A DNA stretch of 64,000 bases, taken from JAFIEN01 sp051859505. GTDB taxonomy: Bacteria > Pseudomonadota > Alphaproteobacteria > Rhodobacterales > Rhodobacteraceae. This document shows positions 43,669 to 52,474 of this stretch, one piece after another. The position numbers and the translations under genes are program-made. The notes under the pieces were generated by a model that had not been told where the DNA came from, ran no database searches, and saw nothing but the letters and a program-made list of their open reading frames with translations. Location: the NCBI GenBank assembly GCA_051859505.1, contig JBHYFN010000016.1:13574-77573 (forward strand), given 5' to 3'. The number at the start of each line of letters is the position of its first letter. Position 1 is the first letter of the stretch.

Positions 43669-44304
43669 ATGATGCACAGGCCAGGCGAAGACAGGCTGAA
43701 ACCGGGTGCCGCGATGGCTGCGGCCGGCGTGCTGCTGCTGGCGGTGCTGGCGCCGCCGGTTGCAGCGCAGTCGGCGGGGGACGAAGTGTCGTGCAGCGGC
43801 GCCTTGCCGGACGACTGGACCTATGCCGCCCATGCGGTCGACGGCCGGTTCCTGCACATCATCTGGACGGGGCCGGCCGGGCAGACGCGGGTATCGCCCA
43901 TGAGCTACCTGTCGACCAATGCCGACGGCTCTCCGGTTTTCGGCGGAACGCTTCAGGACACGATCATCGTCACCCTTGTCGATGCCTCGGGCGGAGCACC
44001 CGCGACAGGGACCGAAATCGTCATCCATTCCGAACAATACGGCTGGTTCCCGGCGACCTGCCAGACATTGGAAGATGCAACGCCCTACGGCGTCATTTCC
44101 GCCGAGGTGATTCGCCAGAACCTGATCGGCACGCGCGATACCACGGCAACGAACTGGCTAAGGCGCAATGATTTCACCCTGGTCCGCACCACCTCCGGGT
44201 CGGGCGATATCCGGATCGAGCGCTGGCAGCAGGATCCGTCCTATCCGGTCGATGTCTTTTATTCTGGCAGCATCGTTTCGGACGTTCTTCCCGCCGCGCC
44301 ATAG
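43669..44304 (+). CDS. Exported protein of unknown function
   Basis: The ATG at 43669 follows GGGAG and gives 211 residues. After an N-terminal hydrophilic stretch comes a signal-like segment (AAGVLLLAVLAPPVAAQSAG). The mature part contains two cysteines (EVSCSG and PATCQT) that could pair. No family is recognised. It precedes the PLDc_N/SHOCT protein by about 258 bases in which I see no gene. Confidence 0.65.
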   Translation: MMHRPGEDRLKPGAAMAAAGVLLLAVLAPPVAAQSAGDEVSCSGALPDDWTYAAHAVDGRFLHIIWTGPAGQTRVSPMSYLSTNADGSPVFGGTLQDTIIVTLVDASGGAPATGTEIVIHSEQYGWFPATCQTLEDATPYGVISAEVIRQNLIGTRDTTATNWLRRNDFTLVRTTSGSGDIRIERWQQDPSYPVDVFYSGSIVSDVLPAAP

Positions 44305-44561
44305 CATTTTCCGGGACAGGGGACAGATCGGAGGCCGTATCCAGCCCAACGGCACAAGCCTCGGTCCATCTAACCCGACGTCAATGGCCGGCGATTGCGT
44401 GGCGAGACTTGATTTCCACATGGCACTTGTTAAGGGTCAACCATAGCGTGGGGAGGCTTGGTCTGCGCCTCCGTTGATGTGATCTCGTTTTTCCGATCGA
44501 AGAATCCGCGAACGCCTGTCCCGTGACCTGATCCGGGAACTTCAAAAAGGACGACCCCGTC

Positions 44562-44939
44562 ATGGCAATGAACTTCGCCTCCAACCTGTGGGATTTCATG
44601 GTTGGCGCCTTCATCATCTTTCTTTTCATCATGTGGATCTGGCTGCTGATTTCCGTTTTCAGCGACCTGTTCCGCCGGAAAGACACCTCGGCCGGCGGAA
44701 AGATCCTCTGGATGATCCTGCTCTTGGTCCTGCCCTATATCGGCGTGTTCTTCTATCTGCTCACGCAGGCCGACGGCATGGCCAAGCGCGATGCCGACCG
44801 GGTGACCGAGGCGCGCGATCAGCTTCGCGCCACTATCGGCTATTCCGTCGCGGACGAGCTGGTGAAGCTCGAGGCGCTCAAGGCCGAAGGCAAGATCACC
44901 GCAGAGGAATATCAGAAGCTGCGCAACCGCCTGGTTTGA
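44562..44939 (+). CDS. PLDc_N membrane protein with C-terminal SHOCT domain
   Basis: A 125-residue protein with two hydrophobic segments forming the PLDc_N (cardiolipin-synthase N-terminal-like) unit (IIFLFIMWIWLLISVFSDLF and LWMILLLVLPYIGVFFYLL) and a C-terminal SHOCT motif (LVKLEALKAEGKITAEEYQ). SHOCT is a short oligomerisation domain. It carries no phospholipase D catalytic motif. An intrinsic-terminator-like hairpin follows. Confidence 0.82.
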   Translation: MAMNFASNLWDFMVGAFIIFLFIMWIWLLISVFSDLFRRKDTSAGGKILWMILLLVLPYIGVFFYLLTQADGMAKRDADRVTEARDQLRATIGYSVADELVKLEALKAEGKITAEEYQKLRNRLV

Positions 44940-44945
44940 AATCAG

Positions 44946-44978
44946 GGCGGGGCGCGCCGTCTGGTGCGCCCCGCCTTT
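44946..44978 (+). terminator. Intrinsic-terminator-like hairpin
   Basis: A perfect 10-base stem (GGCGGGGCGC at 44946-44955 with 44966-44975) and a 10-base loop are followed by TTT, directly after the PLDc_N/SHOCT gene. Confidence 0.65.
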
Positions 44979-44993
44979 GGGAAAGGGGGCGTC

Positions 44994-45704
44994 ATGAAAG
45001 CTCTGGCCGGAGTGCTTGTCCTGGTAGCGGGCGCGGTCCTTTCGCCGGGCGCGACCCTTGCCCAGACTCATGACGCCATGCTGCCCCCGGTATCGTTCCC
45101 GCTGTCCGCGCGCGGCAACGAGCCGTTCTGGGCCCTGCAGCTCGCAGAGGGGCAGATGACCCTTTCCCTGATGGCGGGCGATGCCATCGCCGTTGCCCTG
45201 CCCGCGCCCGAGCCCGCCGATGATGGCTGGCGCTTCGATGGCGGCGACGGGCTGGTCGCGCAGTTTTCCCCGCTCCTGTGCCGCGACAGCATGACGGGCA
45301 TGCCCCATCCGTTCAGCGTGATCGTAGAGGCCGACGGCGCAACGCTTTCGGGCTGCGGCGGTGATCCGGTCGATCTTCTGGTCGGCGCGGACTGGTCGGT
45401 GACAGAGCTGCAGGGCGAAGCTCTGGCCGAGGACATCCCCGTCACCATGGCTTTCGAGGCCGAAGGCCGCGTCGCCGGCGGCTCTGGTTGCAACCGCTAT
45501 TTCGGCGGGTTCCATCTGTCGGGCGAGGGCTTGAGCTTTGACGCGAACATGGCCGGCACGATGATGGCCTGCGACGATGCGAAGATGGCGGTCGAGCGAA
45601 GCTTCCTCGACACGCTTCCCACGGTCACGGGATTTGACATCGACCCGGACGGGGCGCTGGTCCTGCTGTCCGGCGACGATCCGGTGCTGCGCGCGGTGCG
45701 ATAG
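44994..45704 (+). CDS. Exported META-domain protein (HslJ-like)
   Basis: The ATG at 44994 with a GGGGGC purine-rich upstream region gives 236 residues. A signal peptide (MKALAGVLVLVAGAVLSPGA) is followed by a COG3650-like segment (ARGNEPFWALQL) and a META domain near the C-terminus (MAFEAEGRVAGGSGCNRYFGG). META proteins such as HslJ are heat- or envelope-stress-associated. Four cysteines may form disulfides. A hairpin follows the stop. Confidence 0.82.
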   Translation: MKALAGVLVLVAGAVLSPGATLAQTHDAMLPPVSFPLSARGNEPFWALQLAEGQMTLSLMAGDAIAVALPAPEPADDGWRFDGGDGLVAQFSPLLCRDSMTGMPHPFSVIVEADGATLSGCGGDPVDLLVGADWSVTELQGEALAEDIPVTMAFEAEGRVAGGSGCNRYFGGFHLSGEGLSFDANMAGTMMACDDAKMAVERSFLDTLPTVTGFDIDPDGALVLLSGDDPVLRAVR

Positions 45705-45715
45705 GCGCCCCTTGT

Positions 45716-45738
45716 CGGGCCCGCACGGCGCGGGCCCG
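45716..45738 (+). terminator. Hairpin after the META-domain gene
   Basis: A perfect 9-base stem (CGGGCCCGC at 45716-45724 with 45730-45738) and a 5-base loop; only a short TTT follows a few bases later. Confidence 0.5.
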
Positions 45739-45780
45739 GTGGCTTTCAGGTTCGGCTGGCATTCCAGAAAGGAACACCAC

Positions 45781-46227
45781 ATGACGACACCCCTTGGACC
45801 GATCGAACTCATCGTCATCGGCTTTCCCGAGAATCGTTTCACCGGCGAAATCTCGGAGGCGCTCATGGATCTTGTCGATCGCGGCCTGGTGCGGATCATC
45901 GACCTTGCGGTGGTAATCAAGGATGCGACCGGCGCGGTGACCGTGCTCGAGTTGCGGGAATTCTCGGAAGAGGTGGCCGAGGCGATGGTCGCGCTGACCG
46001 GCGATCTTGTGGGGATGCTGTCGGAGGCCGATCTGATCGAACTGGCCGAGACGCTGGAACCCGACAGCACGGTCGCGGCACTTCTGTTCGAACATGTCTG
46101 GGCCACCAGCTTTGCCGAGGCGGTCCGCTCGGCGGGCGGTGGGCTTCTGATGGCGCAGCGCATCCCGCATGACATTGTCGAAGCGACACGCGAAACCCTT
46201 ATCGCCGCGGCAGAGGCCCAGGGCTGA
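45781..46227 (+). CDS. DUF6325-type protein (DUF1269-like)
   Basis: A 148-residue protein beginning with GPIELIVIGFPENRFTGEI. It has the DUF6325/DUF1269 pattern in which a first half (LVDRGLVRIIDLAVVIKDATG) is followed by acidic helices and a short C-terminal repeat of the fold. It has no membrane segment. The next gene encodes a SHOCT protein, a pairing that I recall from many bacteria. Function is unknown. Confidence 0.75.
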   Translation: MTTPLGPIELIVIGFPENRFTGEISEALMDLVDRGLVRIIDLAVVIKDATGAVTVLELREFSEEVAEAMVALTGDLVGMLSEADLIELAETLEPDSTVAALLFEHVWATSFAEAVRSAGGGLLMAQRIPHDIVEATRETLIAAAEAQG

Positions 46228-46273
46228 ACCCGCGCGATGCGGCAACCGACACGACCAACCAGAGGAATGTGAC

Positions 46274-46582
46274 ATGCTCAGATCCAGAAGCGGCCGCCCC
46301 AGCCTGATCGGAAGCGCGGCCAGAACGGCAGGGCGCACCGCCGTGATCGTCGGCACGGCCAATGCCGTCACCGCCAAGCAGCGCGGCCGGGCCGAAGCCG
46401 CCGCGCCCGCCCCCCCGGCAACCGCACCGGCAGCCGCACCGGCCGCCGCCGCCGCACCGGCCGCCGGAGGGCTGAGCGACGACAGCATCGCCCGGCTCAA
46501 GCAGCTTGCCGAACTGCGCCAGTCGGGTATCCTGTCCGACGCGGAATTCGAAGAGCAGAAGGCCCGCATCCTGAACGGCTAG
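46274..46582 (+). CDS. SHOCT-domain small protein
   Basis: A 102-residue protein preceded by AGAGGAA. A central Ala/Pro-rich low-complexity linker (about residues 40-67) separates a short N-terminal segment (GSAARTAGRTAVIVGTANAV) from a C-terminal SHOCT motif (LKQLAELRQSGILSDAEFEE). Probably an adaptor or oligomerisation partner of the DUF6325 protein encoded upstream (inference). Confidence 0.8.
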   Translation: MLRSRSGRPSLIGSAARTAGRTAVIVGTANAVTAKQRGRAEAAAPAPPATAPAAAPAAAAAPAAGGLSDDSIARLKQLAELRQSGILSDAEFEEQKARILNG

Positions 46583-46605
46583 GGGCGGGCGCCCTTCCCC
46601 GCCCC
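46582..46605 (+). terminator. Hairpin after the SHOCT gene
   Basis: A perfect 8-base stem (GGGGCGGG at 46582-46589 with CCCGCCCC at 46598-46605) begins at the last base of the stop codon; it is followed by a C-rich rather than T-rich tract. Confidence 0.45.
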
Positions 46606-46679
46606 ACCCCCTGCCCTACCCCCTGCCCTTCCCGCCGCCACACCGCCCCGGACCACCCCACTGAACCCAAGAGGAACCG

Positions 46680-47252
46680 ATGGCCCCCGAGATGAACGCC
46701 AGCGAAGCCTACCGCGCCTCTGCAAGGCGGGCGGTGCGGCGCTATTCGCTTTTCTACCTTGCCCAGGCCGCCCTGCTGGTCGCGGCCGGGGTGTTCGCGA
46801 TCCTGTTTCCCTATTTCACCTCGACCGCCTTCATCTGGATGCTGGGGTGGCTTCTGATCATCTCGGGCGTGGTCCAGGCGCTCGGGCTGATCGGGGCCAG
46901 CGAGTCGCCCAGCTTCTGGCCGCAGCTGATCTCGGTGGTGCTGTCGGTGCTGATCGGGTTTCTGCTGCTGCGGGATCTGGGGCAAGCCATGGTCGTGGTG
47001 TCGATCCTGCTGATCATCCTGTTCATGATCGACGGCATCGCCCGCATCGTCTTTGCCCTGACGATCCGGCCGCTGACCAACTGGTTCTACGTCTTCCTGA
47101 GCGGGCTGATCGGGGTCGCCCTGTCGATCTGGCTTTGGGCGACGATGCCGGACACGGCGACCTGGCTGATCGGCCTGATGCTGGGGATCAACCTGGTCAG
47201 CGCGGGCGTGACGCTGGGCTGGCTGGCCTGGCAGGTGCGCAAGGCCGCTTGA
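46680..47252 (+). CDS. HdeD/DUF308-family membrane protein, first copy
   Basis: A 190-residue protein preceded by AGAGGAA. It has six hydrophobic segments in three repeated DUF308 pairs, starting YSLFYLAQAALLVAAGVFAI and then WMLGWLLIISGVVQAL. E. coli HdeD is an acid-resistance membrane protein. A second, diverged copy lies at 50277. Confidence 0.87.
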   Translation: MAPEMNASEAYRASARRAVRRYSLFYLAQAALLVAAGVFAILFPYFTSTAFIWMLGWLLIISGVVQALGLIGASESPSFWPQLISVVLSVLIGFLLLRDLGQAMVVVSILLIILFMIDGIARIVFALTIRPLTNWFYVFLSGLIGVALSIWLWATMPDTATWLIGLMLGINLVSAGVTLGWLAWQVRKAA

Positions 47253-47297
47253 TCGCTCGACCGGCGTACTGTTCCTGACTGACCTGGGTTGCCTCTC

Positions 47298-48950
47298 ATG
47301 CCCCGCTCCGAAAGACGGTCCTTCCTGACCACGTTCTCGCCACTCGGGCTTGTGCTCGGGACGATTTTCGTGGCCGCCTCGCTCACCCCCAGCCTGGTGC
47401 CGCGCCCGGCGGCAGTGCAGGGCGTGCTGAGCGGCCTTGCCCTGTCGCTGGGGTATCTGTGCGGCGTGGCGCTGCGGTCGGTCTGGGTCGGGCTGCAACT
47501 GCCCGAGATGTGGGGAAAGCCGCGGGAATACGCAGCCTATGGCGCCATCGGGGGCTGCACCCTTGTCGTCGGTCTGGCGCTGTGGTGGGCCTCGTCCTGG
47601 CAGAACCGCCTGCGCGAGCTGATGGAGATGGACCCGATCGAGGGGCTAAGCACCCTGACGATCTTTGCGGTCATGCTGATCGTCTTCGCGGTCCTGCTGC
47701 TTGTCGCGCGCCTGATCCGCTGGACCACCCGCGCCATCTGGCGGCCGCTTTCGCGCATCCTGCCCGGCCCGCAGGCCGCGCTGATCGCCGTCGTGCTGAC
47801 GGCGATCCTGTTCTGGAACCTCGGCAACGGGGTGCTGATCGCCAATGTCTTTGGCGTGCTCGACACTATCTATACCGAGATCGACAGGCGGTTCGAGGAA
47901 GAAAGCCCGCGCCCTTCGGATCCGCTCAAGACCGGGTCCGACGCCTCGCTTCTGACCTGGGAGGGGTTGGGCCGCGCGGGCCGAGAGATGATCGCCCGCG
48001 GCCCCGATCAGGCCCGTATCGAAGAGGTGACAGGCCAGCCCGCGCTCGAGCCGCTACGGGTCTATGTCGGGCTTGGTTCGGCGGAAACCCCCGCGGAACG
48101 GGCAGAGCTGGCGCTGGCCGAGCTGCTGCGGATCGGTGCCTTCGAGCGGACCAACCTTGTCATCTCCACGCCCACCGGCACCGGCTGGATCGACCCGGAG
48201 GGCCAGACCGCGCTGGAATACGTCTTGCGCGGCGATGTCGCCACCGTCTCGGTCCAGTATTCCTATCTGGCAAGCTGGCTCGCGCTGATCGCGGTGCCGG
48301 ACTACGGGGTCGAGACGGCGAAAGAGGTGTTCGGCGCGGTCTATGGCCACTGGACCACCCTGCCCCCCGACGACCGCCCGCGCCTGTACCTCAACGGTCT
48401 GAGCCTCGGGTCGTTCAACTCGGACCTGAGCCATGACCTGCATCAGGTGATCGGCGATCCTTTCGATGGCGCCTTCTGGATCGGCCCGCCTTTCAACAGC
48501 CGGACATGGCAGCACGTCACCCGGGCGCGCAACGAGGGCTCGCCCGCCTGGCTGCCGCGCTATGGTGACGGGTCGACCGTGCGCTTCACCTCGCAGACCA
48601 ACGCGCTGGACGAAGGTTTCGCGCCGTGGAGCGGCTTTCGGGTGGTCTATCTGCAATATGCCAGCGACGGGATCACCTTCTTCGACCGCCGCTCGGCCTG
48701 GCGCAAGCCGGACTGGATGCAGGAACCGATGGGCCCCGATGTCTCGCCCGATTTCGTCTGGATCCCGGTCGTCACCTTCCTGCAGCTGGCCGTCGACCTG
48801 ATGATAGCGGTGCTGCCGCCGCTGGGCCATGGTCACAGCTATCACTTCGATCACTATGTGGACGGCTGGATTGCGCTGACCGACGCGCCGGGCTGGACAC
48901 CGGACAGCATTGCCGCTCTGAAGGCCCGGAACGAGGCCGACAGGCCCTGA
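47298..48950 (+). CDS. Membrane-anchored alpha/beta-hydrolase (Abhydrolase_9 family)
   Basis: From the ATG at 47298 (a TTG lies at 47289) it has 550 residues. The N-terminal Abhydrolase_9_N region has four to five membrane segments (PSLVPRPAAVQGVLSGLALS is characteristic). The C-terminal hydrolase domain carries the family elbow YLNGLSLGSFNS (Gly-Leu-Ser-Leu-Gly) and later VTFLQLAVDLM with GHGHSYHFDHY. Substrate is unknown. The following patatin gene starts 63 bases downstream. Confidence 0.87.
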   Translation: MPRSERRSFLTTFSPLGLVLGTIFVAASLTPSLVPRPAAVQGVLSGLALSLGYLCGVALRSVWVGLQLPEMWGKPREYAAYGAIGGCTLVVGLALWWASSWQNRLRELMEMDPIEGLSTLTIFAVMLIVFAVLLLVARLIRWTTRAIWRPLSRILPGPQAALIAVVLTAILFWNLGNGVLIANVFGVLDTIYTEIDRRFEEESPRPSDPLKTGSDASLLTWEGLGRAGREMIARGPDQARIEEVTGQPALEPLRVYVGLGSAETPAERAELALAELLRIGAFERTNLVISTPTGTGWIDPEGQTALEYVLRGDVATVSVQYSYLASWLALIAVPDYGVETAKEVFGAVYGHWTTLPPDDRPRLYLNGLSLGSFNSDLSHDLHQVIGDPFDGAFWIGPPFNSRTWQHVTRARNEGSPAWLPRYGDGSTVRFTSQTNALDEGFAPWSGFRVVYLQYASDGITFFDRRSAWRKPDWMQEPMGPDVSPDFVWIPVVTFLQLAVDLMIAVLPPLGHGHSYHFDHYVDGWIALTDAPGWTPDSIAALKARNEADRP

Positions 48951-49008
48951 CGGCAGTAGGGCAGACGGCAGCAGGGCAGTAGGGCAGAACGGCAGCAACC
49001 AGGGCAGG
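48951..49008. repeat. Degenerate GGCAG-type direct repeats
   Basis: Several imperfect copies of a GGCAG(T/C)AGGGCAG-like unit fill the gap between the Abhydrolase_9 and patatin genes. It looks like slippage-derived low-complexity DNA and also separates the two genes' ribosome-binding regions. Confidence 0.6.
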
Positions 49009-49013
49009 ATCGC

Positions 49014-50084
49014 ATGGCAAAACCCTCGAAAGAGCTTCTTGAGCGCCGCAAGGGCGATCCGGTGCTTGTCGATCTTGCGCTTCAGGGGGGCGGGTCGCAT
49101 GGCGCCTTTACCTGGGGCGTGCTGGACCGGCTGCTGGAAGAGGACTGGCTGACGATCGAAGGCATCTCGGGCACCTCGGCGGGGGCGATGAATGCGGCCG
49201 TTCTGGCGGCCGGCATGGTCGGCGGCGGCCGCGAGACGGCGCGCGAGATGCTGACCGCCTTCTGGCGCAGAACCTCGGAGGCGGCCCGGTTCAGCCCCTT
49301 CCGCCGCGGCCCCCTCGAGATCGCAACCGGGAGCTGGTCGCTCGACAACTCGCCCGCCTTCGTGATGATGGATCTGATGGCGCGGCTTGTGTCGCCCTAT
49401 TCGCTGGGCGGCGCGGTGGGCAACCCGCTGCGCGATATCCTGTGCGACCTGATCGACTTTCCGGCCCTTGCGGGCGGCCCGATCAAGCTGTTCATCACCG
49501 CAACCAATGTCCATACCGGGCAAGGACGGGTCTTCCGCAAGCACGAGATCAGCGTCGAGGTGCTTCTGGCCTCGGCCTGTCTGCCCTCGCTCTATCAGGC
49601 GATCGAGATCGACGGCGTGCCCTATTGGGACGGCGGCTATGCCGGCAATCCGACGATGACGCCGCTGATCCGGGAATGCGAAAGCCTTGATACCTTCCTG
49701 ATCCAGATAAACCCGGTCGCCCGCGACGAAACCCCCCGCACCGCGCGCGAGATCGCGAGCCGCCTGAACGAGATTTCCTTCAACGCCCAGCTTCTGAAAG
49801 AGCTTCAGATGATGGCGCTGCTGCGCCGCGTCATCGACCCGGGCAGCGGCGAGGCGCGCCACTGGAAGGATATGCGGATGCATCGCATCACATCCGACAT
49901 CATGGTCAAGCTGGGCCATTCCTCGAAGCTGAATGCCGAATGGGACTTCCTGGAAATGCTTTTCGAAGAGGGGCGCCGCGCCGCCATCGAATTCGGCCGG
50001 GCGCATCTGGCCGATGTGGGGGTGCGTTCGACCTTTGACATCGAAACGCTGATAGACACCAACACGATGGAGGATCCGGCCTGA
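49014..50084 (+). CDS. Patatin-like phospholipase
   Basis: A 356-residue patatin-family lipase. The oxyanion loop is LALQGGGSHGAF, the nucleophile elbow GTSAG has Ser55, and the catalytic Asp206 lies in DGGYAGNP, so the Ser-Asp dyad is intact. No signal peptide is visible, so it is cytosolic or peripheral. It is the last plus-strand hydrolase of the envelope cluster; HdeD copy 2 follows after about 190 bases. Confidence 0.9.
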   Translation: MAKPSKELLERRKGDPVLVDLALQGGGSHGAFTWGVLDRLLEEDWLTIEGISGTSAGAMNAAVLAAGMVGGGRETAREMLTAFWRRTSEAARFSPFRRGPLEIATGSWSLDNSPAFVMMDLMARLVSPYSLGGAVGNPLRDILCDLIDFPALAGGPIKLFITATNVHTGQGRVFRKHEISVEVLLASACLPSLYQAIEIDGVPYWDGGYAGNPTMTPLIRECESLDTFLIQINPVARDETPRTAREIASRLNEISFNAQLLKELQMMALLRRVIDPGSGEARHWKDMRMHRITSDIMVKLGHSSKLNAEWDFLEMLFEEGRRAAIEFGRAHLADVGVRSTFDIETLIDTNTMEDPA

Positions 50085-50276
50085 GCGCGGCTTGTCGGGT
50101 GGTCATTCGGCCCGGTCGGCGGGGCCAACAGGATTGAACGGGCATTCGCTGACGGGAAGGGTCGGCCCGCAATCAACCGCTGGTATTCAAATGCGCTTTG
50201 TAGCAGAATCCGCGCAGTTTTGAATGTGTGAAGCCGGTTGCCAAAACAATCACAACATCAAGGGGACGGAACCGAA

Positions 50277-50864
50277 ATGACTATTGCAGCAGGCAACACT
50301 CCGAGCAAGGGGTGGCTCTTGTTCATAGGCGTCGCACTCGTGGCGCTTGGCGTCATCGGGCTTGGCATGGCCTACTCGCTCACGTTGGCCACGATCTTCT
50401 GGTTCGGCATTCTGGCCATCGTCGCGGGCGCCGTGCAGATCGTCGATGCCTTCGGCGGCCGCGGCTTCGGCGGGACGGTGTGGAACATCCTGATCGGGAT
50501 CGCCTATATCATCGCGGGCATCCTTCTGATGACGATGCCGATCTCGTCTGCCTTCTGGCTGACGCTGTTCGTGGCGGCGTCCTTTGTCGTCGGCGGGGTG
50601 TTCCGGATGGCCATGGCCTTTACCTCGGGGATGGGCGCGGGAACGCGGATCTGGTTCATCCTTTCGGGCATCCTGTCGATCATCCTCGGGATCATGATCT
50701 ACGGCTTTGTCATGCCGTCCGACGTTGCCGCACTGGCAACGCCCGAAGGTCAGCTTGCCTGGCTGTCCGAATGGGGCTGGGTTCTCGGCATGTTCGTGGC
50801 GATCGAGTTCCTCGTCGCGGGGCTGACCTATCTGGCCGCGGCCTTCACCCTTGACCGGGCCTGA
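50277..50864 (+). CDS. HdeD/DUF308-family membrane protein, second copy
   Basis: From the ATG at 50277 it has 195 residues; a GGGGACGGA stretch upstream serves as RBS. Six hydrophobic segments form the DUF308 repeats, beginning WLLFIGVALVALGVIGLGMA and WFGILAIVAGAVQIVDAF. An excellent intrinsic terminator follows the gene, so this is the end of the envelope cluster. Confidence 0.88.
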   Translation: MTIAAGNTPSKGWLLFIGVALVALGVIGLGMAYSLTLATIFWFGILAIVAGAVQIVDAFGGRGFGGTVWNILIGIAYIIAGILLMTMPISSAFWLTLFVAASFVVGGVFRMAMAFTSGMGAGTRIWFILSGILSIILGIMIYGFVMPSDVAALATPEGQLAWLSEWGWVLGMFVAIEFLVAGLTYLAAAFTLDRA

Positions 50865-50920
50865 ACGACACCACGTCGCCACAGAGGCGCGCCGCAAGAG
50901 CGCGTCCTGACCGGAACAAT

Positions 50921-50960
50921 GCGCTGCGCAAGGTTGGCCCTTGCGCAGCGCGTCCTTTTT
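50921..50960 (+). terminator. Strong intrinsic terminator of the HdeD gene
   Basis: A perfect 13-base stem (GCGCTGCGCAAGG at 50921-50933 with 50939-50951), a 5-base loop and a run of five T within the next nine bases. Confidence 0.88.
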
Positions 50961-51008
50961 GGGGGTTTCGACACCGGCCCAGCGGCATCCGGTGTCACGA
51001 AGCGGCCC

Positions 51009-51056
51009 GCTGCCCGCCGCCCGCCCCCGCTGCCCGCCCCCTCTGCCCGACGGCAG
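51009..51056. repeat. C-rich low-complexity direct repeats
   Basis: The 10-base unit GCTGCCCGCC occurs at 51009 and 51029 within a C/G-only tract between the terminator and the convergent gene at 51068. Confidence 0.4.
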
Positions 51057-51067
51057 CAAGCGACCTT

Positions 51068-52084
51068 CTACCATTCGTCTCCGTGCTTGATCTCGCGCGG
51101 GCCGGCTGCGCCCGGCCCCAACGGGATCGGCCTTGGCAGCAACATGTCTTCCGAGCCGGGCAAGCCCATGCCGGTGGTTTCCTTGTGCAGCGTGTTCACG
51201 GATTTCAACCCGGCAAGCCGGTCAGATCCGGGGACCGACCCGGCGTCCTGACCATAGTGCTCGAACCACGGCAGGCCCGCGCGGGCATAGGCCTGCGCCG
51301 AAGGTGGTCGGGTGGGCGCCGGCTCTCCGGTCAGCGCGCTCCAGTGGCTCGCATGCCAGAGCGTGACAAAGACCCTTTGCGTCGCGCCCTGATCCCAATC
51401 CTCAAGAGCATGAGGGTCGTTCTTGATGGATTGCCGCATCCGCCCCCCGGCGCCAAGGCTCATTTCCTTGCCACTACTTGCACTTAGCAAAGGCATCAGG
51501 CGATGTTCCGCCCAAGGGCGGGCCGAGACTGACGGCCGCAGGCGCTCCCAGACCTCCTTCCGCATCGGCGTGACCGAGATCTGCAGTCCGCCCCATTCCG
51601 CCTCCTCCGTCAGCTGTTCCTCGACAGAATAGCCGTCGCCCAGCGGCATGGCGACGAATTGCCGGATCACACCGGGTTCTATGGCGAAACCGTCAAGCCA
51701 CGGCTGCTTGGGGCAAACCATGTAGTCCTGGGGATTGCGGTTCAGGGAGGCGGTCCAGGCCTCTCCGGTCACGGCATTGATCTTGCCTGCCGCGACCTTG
51801 ACCGCGACCGGCAGCTTGCACCACGGCCCGTTGCTGAACCTCAGCCAGAGCGCCTCGGCCTGCCAGATGGGCAAGATCACCCCGCCACGGCGCCGCGTCT
51901 GGGCGGGCAAGGCGGCATGGTCCTCGACATGGCGCAGCGGAAACCGGCCAAGGCCTGGCGGCAAGGGATAGTCGCGGTCGCTGTCGGGGATGCGCAGGGT
52001 GCGCTGGAAGGCGATGGAAAACTCCGCCTCCGGGTCGGTCTCGGGAAAGCGGAAGGTAAGGGCGTCGTCTTCAAGCGCGGGCAT
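51068..52084 (-). CDS. Protein of unknown family, paired with an XRE regulator
   Basis: A 338-residue soluble protein that I do not assign to a characterised family. Visible blocks are YPLPPGLGRFPLRHV, GGVILPIWQAEALWLRF, GKINAVTGEAWTASL, NPQDYMVCPKQPWLDGF and IRQFVAMPLGDGYSVEEQ; this layout recurs in many uncharacterised bacterial proteins as I recall. It starts 18 bases after the XRE regulator stop, suggesting a two-gene operon under that regulator. No signal peptide or membrane segment. Confidence 0.75.
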   Translation of the reverse strand: MPALEDDALTFRFPETDPEAEFSIAFQRTLRIPDSDRDYPLPPGLGRFPLRHVEDHAALPAQTRRRGGVILPIWQAEALWLRFSNGPWCKLPVAVKVAAGKINAVTGEAWTASLNRNPQDYMVCPKQPWLDGFAIEPGVIRQFVAMPLGDGYSVEEQLTEEAEWGGLQISVTPMRKEVWERLRPSVSARPWAEHRLMPLLSASSGKEMSLGAGGRMRQSIKNDPHALEDWDQGATQRVFVTLWHASHWSALTGEPAPTRPPSAQAYARAGLPWFEHYGQDAGSVPGSDRLAGLKSVNTLHKETTGMGLPGSEDMLLPRPIPLGPGAAGPREIKHGDEW

Positions 52085-52102
52085 GGATGCGTTCCTTTCC
52101 AG

Positions 52103-52468
52103 TTACCAGTCACCGTCCCGCACCTCGCGCACGAGGCGCAGGACGGCATGATCGGGCATGTCCTTCAGACTGCGGATCAGCTCTGCAAACAGCTTGGGCC
52201 GTGCGAGGATCGCTGCGCGCAGGTCGGTCGAGATCTTGCCGCCGAGCGCCAGCATCACATCCGTGTCCTCGCCCAGTTCGGCCGCCAGGAGGCGCAAGAC
52301 CTCCTCGCTTGGCGGCGCGACCTCGTCACGTTCGAGGCGCGACAGGTAAGGCGGCGTGACCCCGCAGCGCTGCGCCAGCTGCCGGAGCGAGAAGGCCGGA
52401 TCAGTCCGCGCCTTCGCCTCGCGCAAGCCGCGCAGATAGGAGCCGAAGCTTTGATCCTGCTGTTGCAT
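52103..52468 (-). CDS. XRE-family helix-turn-helix regulator
   Basis: From the ATG at 52468 it has 121 residues. The HTH is RQLAQRCGVTPPYLSRLERD, preceded by FGSYLRGLREAKARTDPAFS, and a helical C-terminal part (LIRSLKDMPDHAVLRLVREV) probably dimerises. There is no Shine-Dalgarno sequence, and a near-consensus promoter ends 6 bases before the ATG, so the mRNA is probably leaderless. It likely autoregulates the two-gene operon. Confidence 0.82.
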   Translation of the reverse strand: MQQQDQSFGSYLRGLREAKARTDPAFSLRQLAQRCGVTPPYLSRLERDEVAPPSEEVLRLLAAELGEDTDVMLALGGKISTDLRAAILARPKLFAELIRSLKDMPDHAVLRLVREVRDGDW

Positions 52469-52474
52469 GTTGCG

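Noticed and set aside
48054..50006. A 650-codon minus-strand open frame opposite the Abhydrolase_9 and patatin genes
   Set aside because: The plus-strand genes carry intact active-site motifs; the minus-strand frame has none.
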